In this document: positions 1 through 8,090 of the stretch, one piece after another
Layout: each line of letters begins with the position of its first letter
How positions within the stretch are numbered: position 1 is the stretch's first letter
Assembly (NCBI GenBank): GCA_020637235.1
Contig: JACJWG010000019.1
Coordinates: 28,985-92,984 of the forward strand
Length of the DNA: 64,000 nucleotides
Reading direction: 5' to 3'
Source of the DNA: Acidimicrobiaceae bacterium
GTDB taxonomy: Bacteria > Actinomycetota > Acidimicrobiia > Acidimicrobiales > Ilumatobacteraceae
Notes under the pieces: generated by a model
The model's input: the letters and a program-made list of their open reading frames with translations, nothing else
The model's database searches: none
What the model was told of the DNA's origin: nothing
Made by a program: the position numbers and the translations under genes

Positions 1-2702
1 CCGACTTCTTCTGGCTCGGCTTCTACGTGCTGTTCGGCGCCGCTGCCCTGCACCCCGAGTCGCAGCGGTCGGCGGCCGCCGACGAGCTCGTCGAAGGGCG
101 CCTCACCGGTCGGCAGCTCGTCATCATGTTCGTCGCCACGCTGGCCGTGCCGATGGTCGACCTCTTCTGGGGCAATCCTGCCGATCGCCCGATCACGATC
201 GTCGCGTCGGCGTTGCTGTTCCTGCTGATCCTGCTCCGGGTGTTCAGCCTCACGAAGGCGCTCGAGAACGGGCGCGACCGCTTGCGGCACGAGGCGACCC
301 ACGACTCGCTCACGGGACTCTGCAACCGCACCCTCTTCGCCGATCGCACGGCCACGGCCTTGCGTGAGGCGAGCGACGACCACACGCTCGCGGTGTTGTT
401 CATCGACCTCGACGACTTCAAGGTCATCAACGACAGCCTCGGCCACTTCGCCGGCGACGAACTGCTGAAGGAGGCATCGGTGCGTCTGTCGCGCTGCGTG
501 CGTCCGGGTGACGTCGTGGCCCGCCTCGGCGGCGACGAGTTCGCCGTCCTGTTGCAGTCGGCGGTCGACCGCAACGACGTCATCTCGGTCGCTCGGCGCG
601 TGCTCGACGCCATGGCACAGCCGATCGATCTCGGTCGTCGTTCGGTGCGCGCGTCGTGCAGCATCGGCATCGCGATCGACCTCGACGAGACGACCGAGGT
701 GGAGACGCTGTTGCGCAACGCCGACGTCGCGATGTACCTGTCGAAGTCGCGTGGCAAGGGTCGCTTCGAGTTCTTCGAGGCTCGCATGCACGAGGACGCG
801 ATCGAGCGCCTCGACCTGAAGGCCGACCTCGAGCGTGCGGTCGAGAACAAGGAGTTCGTGCTCCACTACCAGCCGATCTTCGACCTGCAGACCGGTCACG
901 TGGTGCTGGTGGAGGCGCTCATCCGCTGGAAGCACCCACAGCGCGGCATGATCGGGCCGGATCGCTTCATCCCGCTGGCCGAGGAGAACGGGCTGATCGT
1001 CCCGATCGGCAACTGGGTGCTCACCGAGGCCTGCAAGCAAGCGGCGATGTGGCGCCGCATGGACGGCATCGACGACGCGCTCAGCATCTCGGTGAACCTG
1101 TCGATGCGCCAGTTGCAGGACGGCCAGCTGCTCAACGTGCTGACCGCCGCCCTGAAGGACTCGGGCCTGCCTGCCAACCGGCTGGTACTGGAGATCACCG
1201 AGTCGATGCTCGCCGTCGACGCCGACCGCACCGCCGGTGTGCTCGAGCAGCTGAAGACGATCGGCGTGAAGATCGCGATCGACGACTTCGGCACCGGCTA
1301 CTCGTCCCTCAGCTACCTGCGCGCCTTCCCGGTCGACTCGATCAAGATCGACAAGAGCTTCATCCGCGAGTTGCACACCAGCAAGACCACGACGGCGCTC
1401 ATCGAAGCGGTGGTGAACCTCGCCTCGGCGCTCGGCGCCTACACGGTGGCCGAGGGCATCGAGTACAGCGAGCAGGCCAACATCCTCCGCAAGCTCGGCT
1501 GCAACCGGGCGCAGGGTTACTACTACTGCCGTCCGCTGCCGGGCCCGGCGCTCACCTCGCTGATGCGGGAGCACGCCGGCGACGAGGTCGAGCCGCTCGA
1601 GGTCTGGCGTCGTGCCGCCGAGACGGTGCAGCGTCGCTCGTACGACACCGAGATCCGCGTCGGCATGAAGGAGATCAACTCGATCAGCGACGAGATCGTC
1701 GAGCTGAACCAGCGGGTGGGCGTCCCGCTCATGGCCAGCTGGCCGTGGCATCAGCACTGGTGCGAGTCCTTCAGCGCCTGGACGCCGCTGCTGGTGGGCG
1801 TCCGCGCCACCGACAACGGTCGCCTGAAGGGTGCGGCGCTGCTGGCGACCAGCCAGCGCGCCGAGGGCACGGCGATCGTGGCGATGGGCAACTCGAGTTC
1901 GTTGTGCACGGTGCTGCAGGCGGTCGACGAGAGCGCCGCCGATGCGTTGGCCGCGGCGGTCGAGCAGTACCTCGACGGCCTGTCGGGTGCGTGGTCGCTC
2001 GACTTCGAGCAGCTCCACGATCTCGACCGCACCATGCTCGGCCTGGCCGACCGGCTCGACCACGCCCAGGTGTTGCCCGAGCTGCGTGTCCCGCGCGTCA
2101 CCTTCAGCGGCGACAACCGGCTCGACCTGGTGCTCAGCAAGAGCATGCAGAAGCAGCTCCGTCGGGCGCGGGCCAAGATCGAGCAGGCCGGCCTCGACAT
2201 GTCGATCGCGTTCGATCGCGGCCGTGCGATCACCACCGAGCTGATCGACGAGGTCGAGTCGGTGCACGTGATGCGCGACCGCGTGTCGAGGCGGCAGAGC
2301 GACCTCGACCGTCCGGCCGAGCGCGAGTTCTGGCGGCGTGTGGTGGAGGGCGGCTACGACGGGCAGTGGGAGGTCGAGATCGCGACCCTGCGCTTCGACG
2401 GTCAGCTCGCCGCGTACGTGGTCGCGCTGCTCGACGGCGACGTGTACCGCGTGTACGACGGCCGGATGAACAGCGAGTGGTCGGCGTACTCGCCCGGCCG
2501 GCTGGTGGAAGCAGCGGCGCTCAACCGTGCGCTGCAGGACACGCGGTTCACCCTGCTCGACTGGATGTCGGGTGTGGCGGCCGAGAAGCTGCTGGTGGCC
2601 AACACGGCCGAGGGTCGCGCGCGCCTGGTCGCGACGTCGGGCAGCCGCTACCTGAAGCCCGACCGTCGCTCGAAGGTGCCGGCGATCGCCGCCGGCAACT
2701 GA
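1..2702 (+). CDS. GGDEF-EAL cyclic-di-GMP enzyme with C-terminal GNAT-like domain (5' end outside window)
   Basis: The reading frame is open from base 3 with no credible start, so the gene begins before the window. Numbering from the GTG at 27, residues 31-70 hold one or two membrane helices. A diguanylate cyclase domain follows with an intact GGDEF at 168-172 and an RxxD inhibitory site (RPGD, 159-162). Then comes an EAL phosphodiesterase domain with EAL at 296-298 and a DDFGTGYSS motif. Both c-di-GMP domains therefore look catalytically competent. Residues from about 565 to 880 are not a sensory domain: the WPWHQHW start and a basic KSMQKQLRRARAKI segment near 705 resemble CelD/BcsL-type GNAT acetyltransferases (Acetyltransf_6 class). 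Family knowledge links such GNATs to polysaccharide or cell-envelope modification. Bifunctionality and the acetyltransferase role are inference. The stop faces the convergent F420 oxidoreductase 33 bp away. Confidence 0.9.
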   Translation, partial: DFFWLGFYVLFGAAALHPESQRSAAADELVEGRLTGRQLVIMFVATLAVPMVDLFWGNPADRPITIVASALLFLLILLRVFSLTKALENGRDRLRHEATHDSLTGLCNRTLFADRTATALREASDDHTLAVLFIDLDDFKVINDSLGHFAGDELLKEASVRLSRCVRPGDVVARLGGDEFAVLLQSAVDRNDVISVARRVLDAMAQPIDLGRRSVRASCSIGIAIDLDETTEVETLLRNADVAMYLSKSRGKGRFEFFEARMHEDAIERLDLKADLERAVENKEFVLHYQPIFDLQTGHVVLVEALIRWKHPQRGMIGPDRFIPLAEENGLIVPIGNWVLTEACKQAAMWRRMDGIDDALSISVNLSMRQLQDGQLLNVLTAALKDSGLPANRLVLEITESMLAVDADRTAGVLEQLKTIGVKIAIDDFGTGYSSLSYLRAFPVDSIKIDKSFIRELHTSKTTTALIEAVVNLASALGAYTVAEGIEYSEQANILRKLGCNRAQGYYYCRPLPGPALTSLMREHAGDEVEPLEVWRRAAETVQRRSYDTEIRVGMKEINSISDEIVELNQRVGVPLMASWPWHQHWCESFSAWTPLLVGVRATDNGRLKGAALLATSQRAEGTAIVAMGNSSSLCTVLQAVDESAADALAAAVEQYLDGLSGAWSLDFEQLHDLDRTMLGLADRLDHAQVLPELRVPRVTFSGDNRLDLVLSKSMQKQLRRARAKIEQAGLDMSIAFDRGRAITTELIDEVESVHVMRDRVSRRQSDLDRPAEREFWRRVVEGGYDGQWEVEIATLRFDGQLAAYVVALLDGDVYRVYDGRMNSEWSAYSPGRLVEAAALNRALQDTRFTLLDWMSGVAAEKLLVANTAEGRARLVATSGSRYLKPDRRSKVPAIAAGN

Positions 2703-2735
2703 CCGCCGGTCGCCGCGACCCGGGGCCGGACCGGT

Positions 2736-3755
2736 CTACGCGGCCTTGAGCGCGTCGAGCACCTGACGCCAACGCTCCGGGTCGCTCTTGTAGGGGGCGT
2801 AGAAGCTGATCCGCTCGATCACGTCGCCGTAGCGACGGTGCAACTCGGGTGCGATCTGCTCCGGCTCGCCGACCACGGCGAACGTGTTCAGGATCTCGTC
2901 GTCGATCAGGTTGCCCATCTCCACCCACTTGCCCTGCTTCGACAGTGTGTTGAGCTCGTCCTGCAGCCCGCCCCAGCCGTGCAACTCGAGCACGGGGCGG
3001 TAGGCGGGCGTCGAGCCGTAGAAGGCGATCTGCTGGCGGGTGCCGGCGGCGGCCGCCGCCATCTGCTCCTCGTTGGTGCCGGTGACGACGAAGCTCGGCC
3101 CGACGATCTCGAAGCCGTCCATCGACTTGCCCGCCTTGGTGCGACCGCGGGTGAGCGCCGGGATGGTGACCTCGCGGAGGTACTTCTCGGTGGTGAACCC
3201 GTGGCACAGGAAGCCGTCGCACACCTCGCCGGCGACCTCGGTCATCAGCTCGCCGACGCCGGCGAGGAAGATCTTCGGCACCCCGAACCCGGCGAGGTCG
3301 GCTCGATCAGGAGTGAAGAACGGGGTCATCAGCGTGTGGGTGTAGAAGTCGCCCCGGAACGCGAGCGGCGTGCCGTTCTCCCACGTGTCCCAGATGGCGC
3401 GGATGGCCATGATCATCTCGCGCATCCGTGGCGCGGGGTGGCTCCACTCCATGGAGAACCGCTTGGTGATGTGTGGCTTGATCTGGCTGCCGAGGCCGAG
3501 GATGAAGCGACCCTTCGAGAACGCCTGGAGGTCCCAGCCGATGTTGGCGAGCGTCATCGGGTTGCGGGCGAACGCCACGGCGATCGACGTGCCGAGTTCC
3601 ATCTGCTCGGTGTGCTCGGCAGCGAGCAGCAACGGGAAGAACGGGTCGTGGCTCGTCTCGGCGGTCCAGGCGCCGCTGTAGCCGGCGGCCTCCAGCTCCG
3701 CTGCCTGTGCACCCGCTCGGTGCAGATCGGTCCCGATGCCCCCGTCGACCTTCAT
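2736..3755 (-). CDS. F420-dependent LLM-class oxidoreductase (TIGR03617-like)
   Basis: A 339-residue luciferase-like monooxygenase-fold protein beginning MKVDGGIGTDLHRAG. The N-terminal beta strand and the GLGSQIKPHITKRFSMEW segment are typical of the actinobacterial F420-dependent group that uses reduced deazaflavin for hydride transfer; the substrate is unknown. The frame stays open far upstream, but that part is a proline-rich translation of a simple repeat, so I place the start at the ATG ending at 3755. There an AAGGGA Shine-Dalgarno lies about 7 nt upstream. The length fits the family. It is transcribed convergently with the GGDEF-EAL gene and away from the LysR region, and appears monocistronic. 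Confidence 0.88.
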   Translation of the reverse strand: MKVDGGIGTDLHRAGAQAAELEAAGYSGAWTAETSHDPFFPLLLAAEHTEQMELGTSIAVAFARNPMTLANIGWDLQAFSKGRFILGLGSQIKPHITKRFSMEWSHPAPRMREMIMAIRAIWDTWENGTPLAFRGDFYTHTLMTPFFTPDRADLAGFGVPKIFLAGVGELMTEVAGEVCDGFLCHGFTTEKYLREVTIPALTRGRTKAGKSMDGFEIVGPSFVVTGTNEEQMAAAAAGTRQQIAFYGSTPAYRPVLELHGWGGLQDELNTLSKQGKWVEMGNLIDDEILNTFAVVGEPEQIAPELHRRYGDVIERISFYAPYKSDPERWRQVLDALKAA

Positions 3756-3864
3756 GTCGGTGTCCCTTCGTCCGGTGCCGTCCCGTGACGGACGGTGCGT
3801 CTCGTCGCGCAACGTACCCGGTCGGGACGGCGGATCCGGTGTCGAGGTGAGGAGCCGCAGGTGC

Positions 3865-3941
3865 GGCGGGTCGGGCGGCGGGTCGGGCGGCGGGTCGGGC
3901 GGCGGGTCGGGCGGCGGGTCAGGCGGCGGGTCAGGCGGCGG
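3865..3941. repeat. 12-bp tandem repeat, six copies
   Basis: Six head-to-tail copies of GGCGGGTCGGGC, with units 5 and 6 carrying a single G-to-A change, then a partial seventh. The array lies just upstream of the F420 oxidoreductase and covers the last codons and stop of the small minus-strand gene at 3931-4218. It is a likely length-variable locus. Confidence 0.9.
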
Positions 3942-4218
3942 AGGTCGCGACCCGGCTCGGACGTCGCGCCTCCACCTCGGTGAGACGGCCGAGGAGGTGG
4001 CCGAGGGCGCGCTCGCGTGCGATCGGCGGCGCGTCGCGATCGGCGAGAAGGGTGACGAGCGGGGAGCACAGCCCATGGGCGCGCAGGCGGACCACGAGCC
4101 GGGCGATGTCGCCCTCGAACGCGGCGACGCCGTGCTCGGCGACGAGGTGGGCGAGCTGGTCGAGATAGCGCTCGCCGGTGGGGACGAGTCGAGTGGCGGG
4201 GGCGGCGATGGGAGCCAT
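3931..4218 (-). CDS. Small uncharacterised protein divergent from LysR regulator
   Basis: A 95-residue frame starting MAPIAAPATRLVPTGERYLDQL. It is rich in alanine, leucine and arginine, predicted mostly helical and cytosolic, with no signal peptide or membrane segment. I do not recognise a family. It is supported by an ATG start, amphipathic sequence with reasonable composition, and divergent placement 81 bp from a LysR gene, a common arrangement for a LysR target. Its stop codon falls in the 12-bp tandem array, so array length could alter the C-terminus. No clear Shine-Dalgarno; a CACACT hexamer sits 6 nt before the ATG, which would fit a weak leaderless -10. It could still be a chance frame in GC-rich DNA. 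Confidence 0.5.
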   Translation of the reverse strand: MAPIAAPATRLVPTGERYLDQLAHLVAEHGVAAFEGDIARLVVRLRAHGLCSPLVTLLADRDAPPIARERALGHLLGRLTEVEARRPSRVATSAA

Positions 4219-4264
4219 ACGAGCAGTGTGCGCTCACGCTTCGATTCCGTACAGCGATGTTCTC

Positions 4265-4293
4265 TTGTCGGCAGCATCAGCGATGCTTATGAT
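4265..4293 (+). promoter_or_regulatory. lysR promoter with operator dyad in the spacer; leaderless start
   Basis: TTGTCG (-35, 4265-4270) and TATGAT (-10, 4288-4293) are separated by exactly 17 bp. The spacer contains a perfect dyad, AGCATC-AGC-GATGCT (4273-4287), a good autorepressor site. The -10 ends 6 nt before the ATG at 4300 and there is no Shine-Dalgarno, so the transcript should start at or next to the start codon. Confidence 0.7.
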
Positions 4294-4299
4294 CGATCC

Positions 4300-5226
4300 A
4301 TGCTCCAGGACGTCGAGATCCGCCAACTCCGCGCGCTGCAGGCCGTGGCGACCGAGGGGTCGTTCGGTCGTGCGGCGGAGCGGCTGGGCTTCACCCAGTC
4401 CGCCATCAGCCAGCAGATCGCCGGCCTCGAGCGAGCGGTCGGAGATCGGGTCTTCGACCGACCCGGCGGACCGCGGCGGGTGGAGCTGACACCGATCGGC
4501 GCGGTGGTGCTGGCCTATGCCGAGGCCGTGGTGGAGCGGATGCGCGCGGCCGAGGACGGGCTGCGGTCGCTGCGCGCCGGCGAGGTCGGGCGGCTGATGG
4601 TGGGCTCGTTCCAGAGCGTGTCGGTGCAGGTGCTGCCACGCGTGGTCGGCAGCCTGCGCAGCGAGCGACCCGGGCTGAGCGTGCGCTGCATCGAGTCGGA
4701 GGAGAACGAGGAGCTCGTCGCGAAGCTGCTCACCGACGAGCTCGACGTGTCGTTCCTGGTCGGTCACTGGGACCACGAGGGTGTCGAGACGATCGAGTTG
4801 GCCGTCGATCCGTTCGTGCTGCTGTCGCCGGCGTCCGAGCGGCATCCGGTGGTGCCGCTCGCGATGTTGAGCGGTGCGCCGCTGATCGGTCAGTCACCGT
4901 GCTTCTGCCAGACCCTGATCGACGACCGGCTGCGCGAGGAGGGCGTCGAGCCCGACTACGTGTTCCGCACCAACGACAACGCGGCGGTGCAGGCGATGGT
5001 GCGCACCGGCATGGGGCGGGCGATCCTGCCGTTCCTGGCCGTCGACACGAACGATCCCGGCGTCACCGTGTCGGCACTCGATCCCGACGTGCCGCCGCGG
5101 GTGATCACGATCGGGCGACGTCGTGGCCGCACGCTCGTTCCCGCCGCCGAGCGTTTCGTCGAGTTGGCGCGCTCGGTGTGTGCCGACCTGCCCCGCTTCG
5201 AGCCCTGGGTCGCCGCCGCCGTCTGA
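4300..5226 (+). CDS. LysR-family transcriptional regulator
   Basis: A 308-residue LysR protein. The N-terminal winged HTH (about 5-65) is recognised by IRQLRALQAVATEGSF followed by AAERLGFTQSAISQQI. The rest is a periplasmic-binding-protein-like effector domain with the usual VGSFQSVSVQVLP entry into the first subdomain. The effector is unknown. The start at 4300 is chosen because a well-spaced -35/-10 pair ends 6 nt before it. The divergent small gene at 3931-4218 and the gene's own promoter are the obvious regulatory targets (inference). Confidence 0.92.
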   Translation: MLQDVEIRQLRALQAVATEGSFGRAAERLGFTQSAISQQIAGLERAVGDRVFDRPGGPRRVELTPIGAVVLAYAEAVVERMRAAEDGLRSLRAGEVGRLMVGSFQSVSVQVLPRVVGSLRSERPGLSVRCIESEENEELVAKLLTDELDVSFLVGHWDHEGVETIELAVDPFVLLSPASERHPVVPLAMLSGAPLIGQSPCFCQTLIDDRLREEGVEPDYVFRTNDNAAVQAMVRTGMGRAILPFLAVDTNDPGVTVSALDPDVPPRVITIGRRRGRTLVPAAERFVELARSVCADLPRFEPWVAAAV

Positions 5227-5241
5227 CGGCCCGTGGTCGCT

Positions 5242-5269
5242 CCGGCCCGACGAGCCGGTGTGGGGCCGG
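5242..5269. terminator. Weak inverted repeat between convergent genes
   Basis: CCGGCCC (5242-5248) and GGGCCGG (5263-5269) form a 7-bp stem with a 14-nt loop between the lysR stop and the convergent PAC2 stop. There is no U-tract, so termination is only suggested by position. Confidence 0.4.
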
Positions 5270-5280
5270 CGAGCGCGAAT

Positions 5281-6201
5281 TCAGTCGCCTTGGTCGCGCA
5301 GGAAGCGCTCCACCTCGGCGGCGAGCTCGTCGGCGCTCGGCAGGTCGGCGGCGGGCAGCTCGACGACGCCGGTCTCCTCGACCGCGTCGTATGCGGCCTC
5401 GAGCTGGTCGATCATCGTGCGGTGCTCGGCGTTGCCGCTGACCAGCTGGTCGACCCGCCGGCGCTGTGCCTCGGCCTCGTCGACCAGGTCGCCGGCCTCG
5501 ACGTCGAGACCCGACACCCGTCGCAGGCCGTCGAGGAGCGCGAGGCTGGCGGCCGGGTGCGTCATCGTGCCGAGATAGTGCGGCACCTGAGCCCAGATGC
5601 CGAGTGCCGGCACACCCTTCGCGACGAACGCGTGCTCGAGCACGGCACCCATCCCGGCGGGCACGTCGACGCTGTTCTTCGTGAACGGCACGGTGGCGAT
5701 CAGGTCGGCCGACGGTGAGCTGCTCGACAGCCGCGGCGTGCGGGTGTGCGGTGCGGCGAACGGGTACGCGCCGAGCATCACGGCCAGGCGCGTGCCGAGC
5801 GTGATCGCGAGGTCGGTGGCCACGTCGGCGAAGCGCCGCCAGGCCGCATCGGGCTCCGGACCGCTCAGCACCAGGAGATCACTGCCGCTCGGTGTGCGGC
5901 CGACCTTCAACTCGATCTCGGGCCACACCAGGCGTTCGTTCACGCCCTCGCGGAGCTCCATCGTCGGCCGACGCGCCCGGTAATCGATGAACGCGTCGCC
6001 GTCGAAGGTGGCGAGCACCCGCGTGGCGCACGACCGCTCGACGGCGTCGAGCGCGGCCGCGGCGGCGCCGCTCGCGTCGATCCAGCCGCTCAGGTGGACG
6101 ACGAGCACCGGCGCGTCGAGCACCGGCAGCGTCTCGTGCAGGGTGAACCAGCGCTCGTCCGGCCCGGCGGGTCCCCCGGGCGTACCGGCGTCGCCGCCCA
6201 T
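5281..6201 (-). CDS. PAC2-family protein (proteasome assembly chaperone-like)
   Basis: A 306-residue protein of the PAC2 superfamily, common in actinobacteria and related by fold to eukaryotic proteasome assembly chaperone 2 and bacterial ATP-grasp partners. Supporting features are the N-terminal PVLVVHLSGWIDASGAAAAA, the central LLVLSGPEPDAAWRRF, the GAYPFAAPHTRTPRL turn and the helical C-terminus with YDAVEETGVVELPAADL. Its ATG overlaps the stop of the upstream kinase-like gene by one base (TGATG), so the two are translationally coupled. The molecular role in bacteria is not established. Confidence 0.85.
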   Translation of the reverse strand: MGGDAGTPGGPAGPDERWFTLHETLPVLDAPVLVVHLSGWIDASGAAAAALDAVERSCATRVLATFDGDAFIDYRARRPTMELREGVNERLVWPEIELKVGRTPSGSDLLVLSGPEPDAAWRRFADVATDLAITLGTRLAVMLGAYPFAAPHTRTPRLSSSSPSADLIATVPFTKNSVDVPAGMGAVLEHAFVAKGVPALGIWAQVPHYLGTMTHPAASLALLDGLRRVSGLDVEAGDLVDEAEAQRRRVDQLVSGNAEHRTMIDQLEAAYDAVEETGVVELPAADLPSADELAAEVERFLRDQGD

Positions 6202-7259
6202 CAGCTCGACGCCAGCGTCGCGAGGGCCATCGCAGCGGCGCCCTCGACCTGCAGCTTGAACGGTTCGAGCTCGGCGGGATCGCGCTGGCCGAGCGCGCCG
6301 CCGACGTAGCGGGCGTACACGCCCTCCAGGATGCACGCGAGCTTCCAGTAGGCGAACGACACGTAGAACGGCAGGTTCGACAGGTCGCGACCGCTCACCT
6401 CGGCGTAGCGCTCGGCCAGCTGCACCCGGTCGAAGAACCCGGGTGCCGTGGTGGCCGACCCGGTCCACGCCGACGCCGCGTCGTTCGGGCCGGTCCAGTA
6501 CACCTGCAGCAACCCCACGTCGGCGAGTGGGTCGCCGAGGGTGCAGATCTCCCAGTCGAGCACGGCGACCACCGTGCCGTCGTCGCTTACCATGCAGTTG
6601 TCGAGGCGGTAGTCGCCGTGGACGATCGTGGCCGGACCCTGGGCGGGGATGCGGCGCAGCAGCTCGTCGTGCACCTGATCGACGGCGGGGAGCTCGCGGG
6701 TCTTCTGCGAGTTCCACTGCCCGTACCAGCGCTTCAGCTGGCGGGCGATGTACTCCTCGTGCTTGCCGAGGTCGTCGAGCCCGACGGCTCGCAGGTCGAC
6801 GGCGTGGATGGCGGCCATCGTGTCGACGATCGACTCGCTCGCCCGGCGACGCGCCGCCGGCTCGAGCACCGCCTCGGCGGTGACCCGGTCGCGGACGACG
6901 TGGCCGTCGACGAAGCCCATCACGTAGAACGGTGCGTCGTTCACCGCCTCGTCGTCGCAGTACCCGAGCGCCGGTGCCACCGGGACCGCCGACGCCTGGA
7001 GGCCGCGGATGATCCGGTGTTCGCGACCCATGTCGTGCGCGCTCGCCAGGCGGTGTCCGAGCGGTGGCCGGCGCAGCACGAAGCGGGTGCCGTCGGCGCC
7101 CGTCACGCGGTAGGTGAGGTTCGAGTGGCCGCCGGCGATGACGTCGAAGCCGAACGGACCCACCGCCCCGGCGACGTGGGTCTCGAGCCAGTCGGTCACC
7201 GGGCCGATGGCGATCCCGGGCACGTCGGGGGAGGCGGGGCTGGGCGGCGCGGCGTTCAT
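6201..7259 (-). CDS. APH/ACAD10-type phosphotransferase-family protein
   Basis: A 352-residue aminoglycoside-phosphotransferase-fold protein. GGHSNLTYRV is the nucleotide-binding entry and FVLRRPP supplies the P-loop lysine-equivalent region. ATIVHGDYRLDN is the Brenner/catalytic loop with the catalytic Asp, and VAVLDWEICTLGDPLADVG is the metal-binding segment. Actinobacterial members of this group accompany acyl-CoA metabolism (ACAD10/11-like hydroxyacyl-CoA kinases) rather than antibiotic resistance, so a hydroxyacyl-CoA or small-molecule kinase is more likely; the substrate is unknown. The ATG at 7259 has TACGGT 8 nt upstream and no Shine-Dalgarno. It leads a two-gene operon with the PAC2 gene. 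Confidence 0.88.
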   Translation of the reverse strand: MNAAPPSPASPDVPGIAIGPVTDWLETHVAGAVGPFGFDVIAGGHSNLTYRVTGADGTRFVLRRPPLGHRLASAHDMGREHRIIRGLQASAVPVAPALGYCDDEAVNDAPFYVMGFVDGHVVRDRVTAEAVLEPAARRRASESIVDTMAAIHAVDLRAVGLDDLGKHEEYIARQLKRWYGQWNSQKTRELPAVDQVHDELLRRIPAQGPATIVHGDYRLDNCMVSDDGTVVAVLDWEICTLGDPLADVGLLQVYWTGPNDAASAWTGSATTAPGFFDRVQLAERYAEVSGRDLSNLPFYVSFAYWKLACILEGVYARYVGGALGQRDPAELEPFKLQVEGAAAMALATLASS

Positions 7260-7267
7260 CGAGGTGC

Positions 7268-7273
7268 ACCGTA
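7268..7273 (-). promoter_or_regulatory. -10 hexamer TACGGT for leaderless phosphotransferase gene
   Basis: TACGGT on the minus strand, 8 nt from the ATG at 7259; no clear -35. The -10 of the divergent thioredoxin gene lies about 46 bp away. Confidence 0.5.
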
Positions 7274-7318
7274 CCGAGCCCGTACGGGAGCTCGCGACTC
7301 GCGTGCGCGGCGCGTCGG

Positions 7319-7324
7319 TAGCCT
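7319..7324 (+). promoter_or_regulatory. -10 hexamer TAGCCT for leaderless thioredoxin-TPR gene
   Basis: TAGCCT is followed by 7 nt and then the ATG at 7332. No -35 match and no Shine-Dalgarno. The identical hexamer precedes hemW. Confidence 0.55.
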
Positions 7325-7331
7325 CGGGGGC

Positions 7332-8039
7332 ATGCCTGCCATCGATGTCACCGACGTCACCTTCCAGTCCGAGGTCATCGACCGTTCGATGACCACCCCG
7401 GTCGTGGTGGACCTGTGGGCGGAATGGTGCGGTCCCTGCCGCACGATCGGCCCGATCCTCGAACGTGTCACCGACGCCACCGACGGCCAGGTGGTGCTCG
7501 CCAAGGTGAACGTCGACGAGAACCCGGGTGTGTCCCAGGCGTTCCAGGTGCAGTCGATCCCGGCGGTGTACGCGCTGAAGGACGGCCAGGTGGTCGACGG
7601 TTTCGTCGGCGCCTACCCCGAGCACGTGATCGAGCAGTTCGTCCAGTCGTTGCTCCCGTCGGCGTCGGCCGTGCGCATCGCGGAGCTCGTCGCCGCCGGT
7701 GACGAGGCGAGCCTGCGGGCCGCCCTCGAGCTCGAGCCGGCCAACGAGTCGGCGATCGTGGCGCTGGCCGAGCTGCTCGTCGAGCAGGGTCAGGCCGACG
7801 AGGCACTCCAGTTGCTCGCCCGCATCCCCGAGACCGAGCGCACCCGCAAGGTGGCTGCCGCCGCCCGGCTGAGCACCTCGCCGGCCGACGACTACGACCA
7901 GCAGCTCGCCGCACTGCTCGATCGCGTGAAGAGCGACGACGATGCCCGGCAGCAGTTCGTCGACATCCTCGAGCTCATGGGTCCCGACGACCCGCGGACG
8001 GCGCAGTACCGACGGCAGCTCACCAGCCGGCTCTACTGA
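7332..8039 (+). CDS. Thioredoxin domain protein with TPR-like tail (YbbN/CnoX-like)
   Basis: A 235-residue cytosolic protein. Residues 1-110 are a thioredoxin fold with the canonical WCGPC active site (Cys33, Cys36) and the cis-Pro in QSIPAVYAL. Residues 115-235 are alpha-helical repeats (ALELEPANESAIVALAELL, GQADEALQLLARIPE). This domain order matches YbbN/CnoX, a chaperone-like thioredoxin that protects clients of Hsp60/Hsp70. Unlike E. coli YbbN it keeps both active-site cysteines, so oxidoreductase activity is expected. The start is fixed by the TAGCCT hexamer 7 nt upstream. Confidence 0.9.
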   Translation: MPAIDVTDVTFQSEVIDRSMTTPVVVDLWAEWCGPCRTIGPILERVTDATDGQVVLAKVNVDENPGVSQAFQVQSIPAVYALKDGQVVDGFVGAYPEHVIEQFVQSLLPSASAVRIAELVAAGDEASLRAALELEPANESAIVALAELLVEQGQADEALQLLARIPETERTRKVAAAARLSTSPADDYDQQLAALLDRVKSDDDARQQFVDILELMGPDDPRTAQYRRQLTSRLY

Positions 8040-8078
8040 CCGCGCCCGACGGTGACGGCGCCCCCCGAGGTGCGGGGG

Positions 8079-8084
8079 TACGCT
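8079..8084 (+). promoter_or_regulatory. -10 hexamer TACGCT for leaderless HExxH gene
   Basis: TACGCT is followed by 6 nt and the ATG at 8091. It argues against in-frame alternative starts further upstream. Confidence 0.55.
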
Positions 8085-8090
8085 GCGGCC

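Noticed and set aside
2736..4277. A long minus-strand frame that would fuse a (PPPDP)n stretch to the F420 oxidoreductase
   Set aside because: The proline-rich part is a translation of the 12-bp tandem repeat; the conserved protein begins at 3755 with its own Shine-Dalgarno.
6201..7259. Aminoglycoside resistance phosphotransferase
   Set aside because: The APH fold is present, but the sequence and PAC2 partner fit the acyl-CoA-associated ACAD10-like group, not resistance enzymes.
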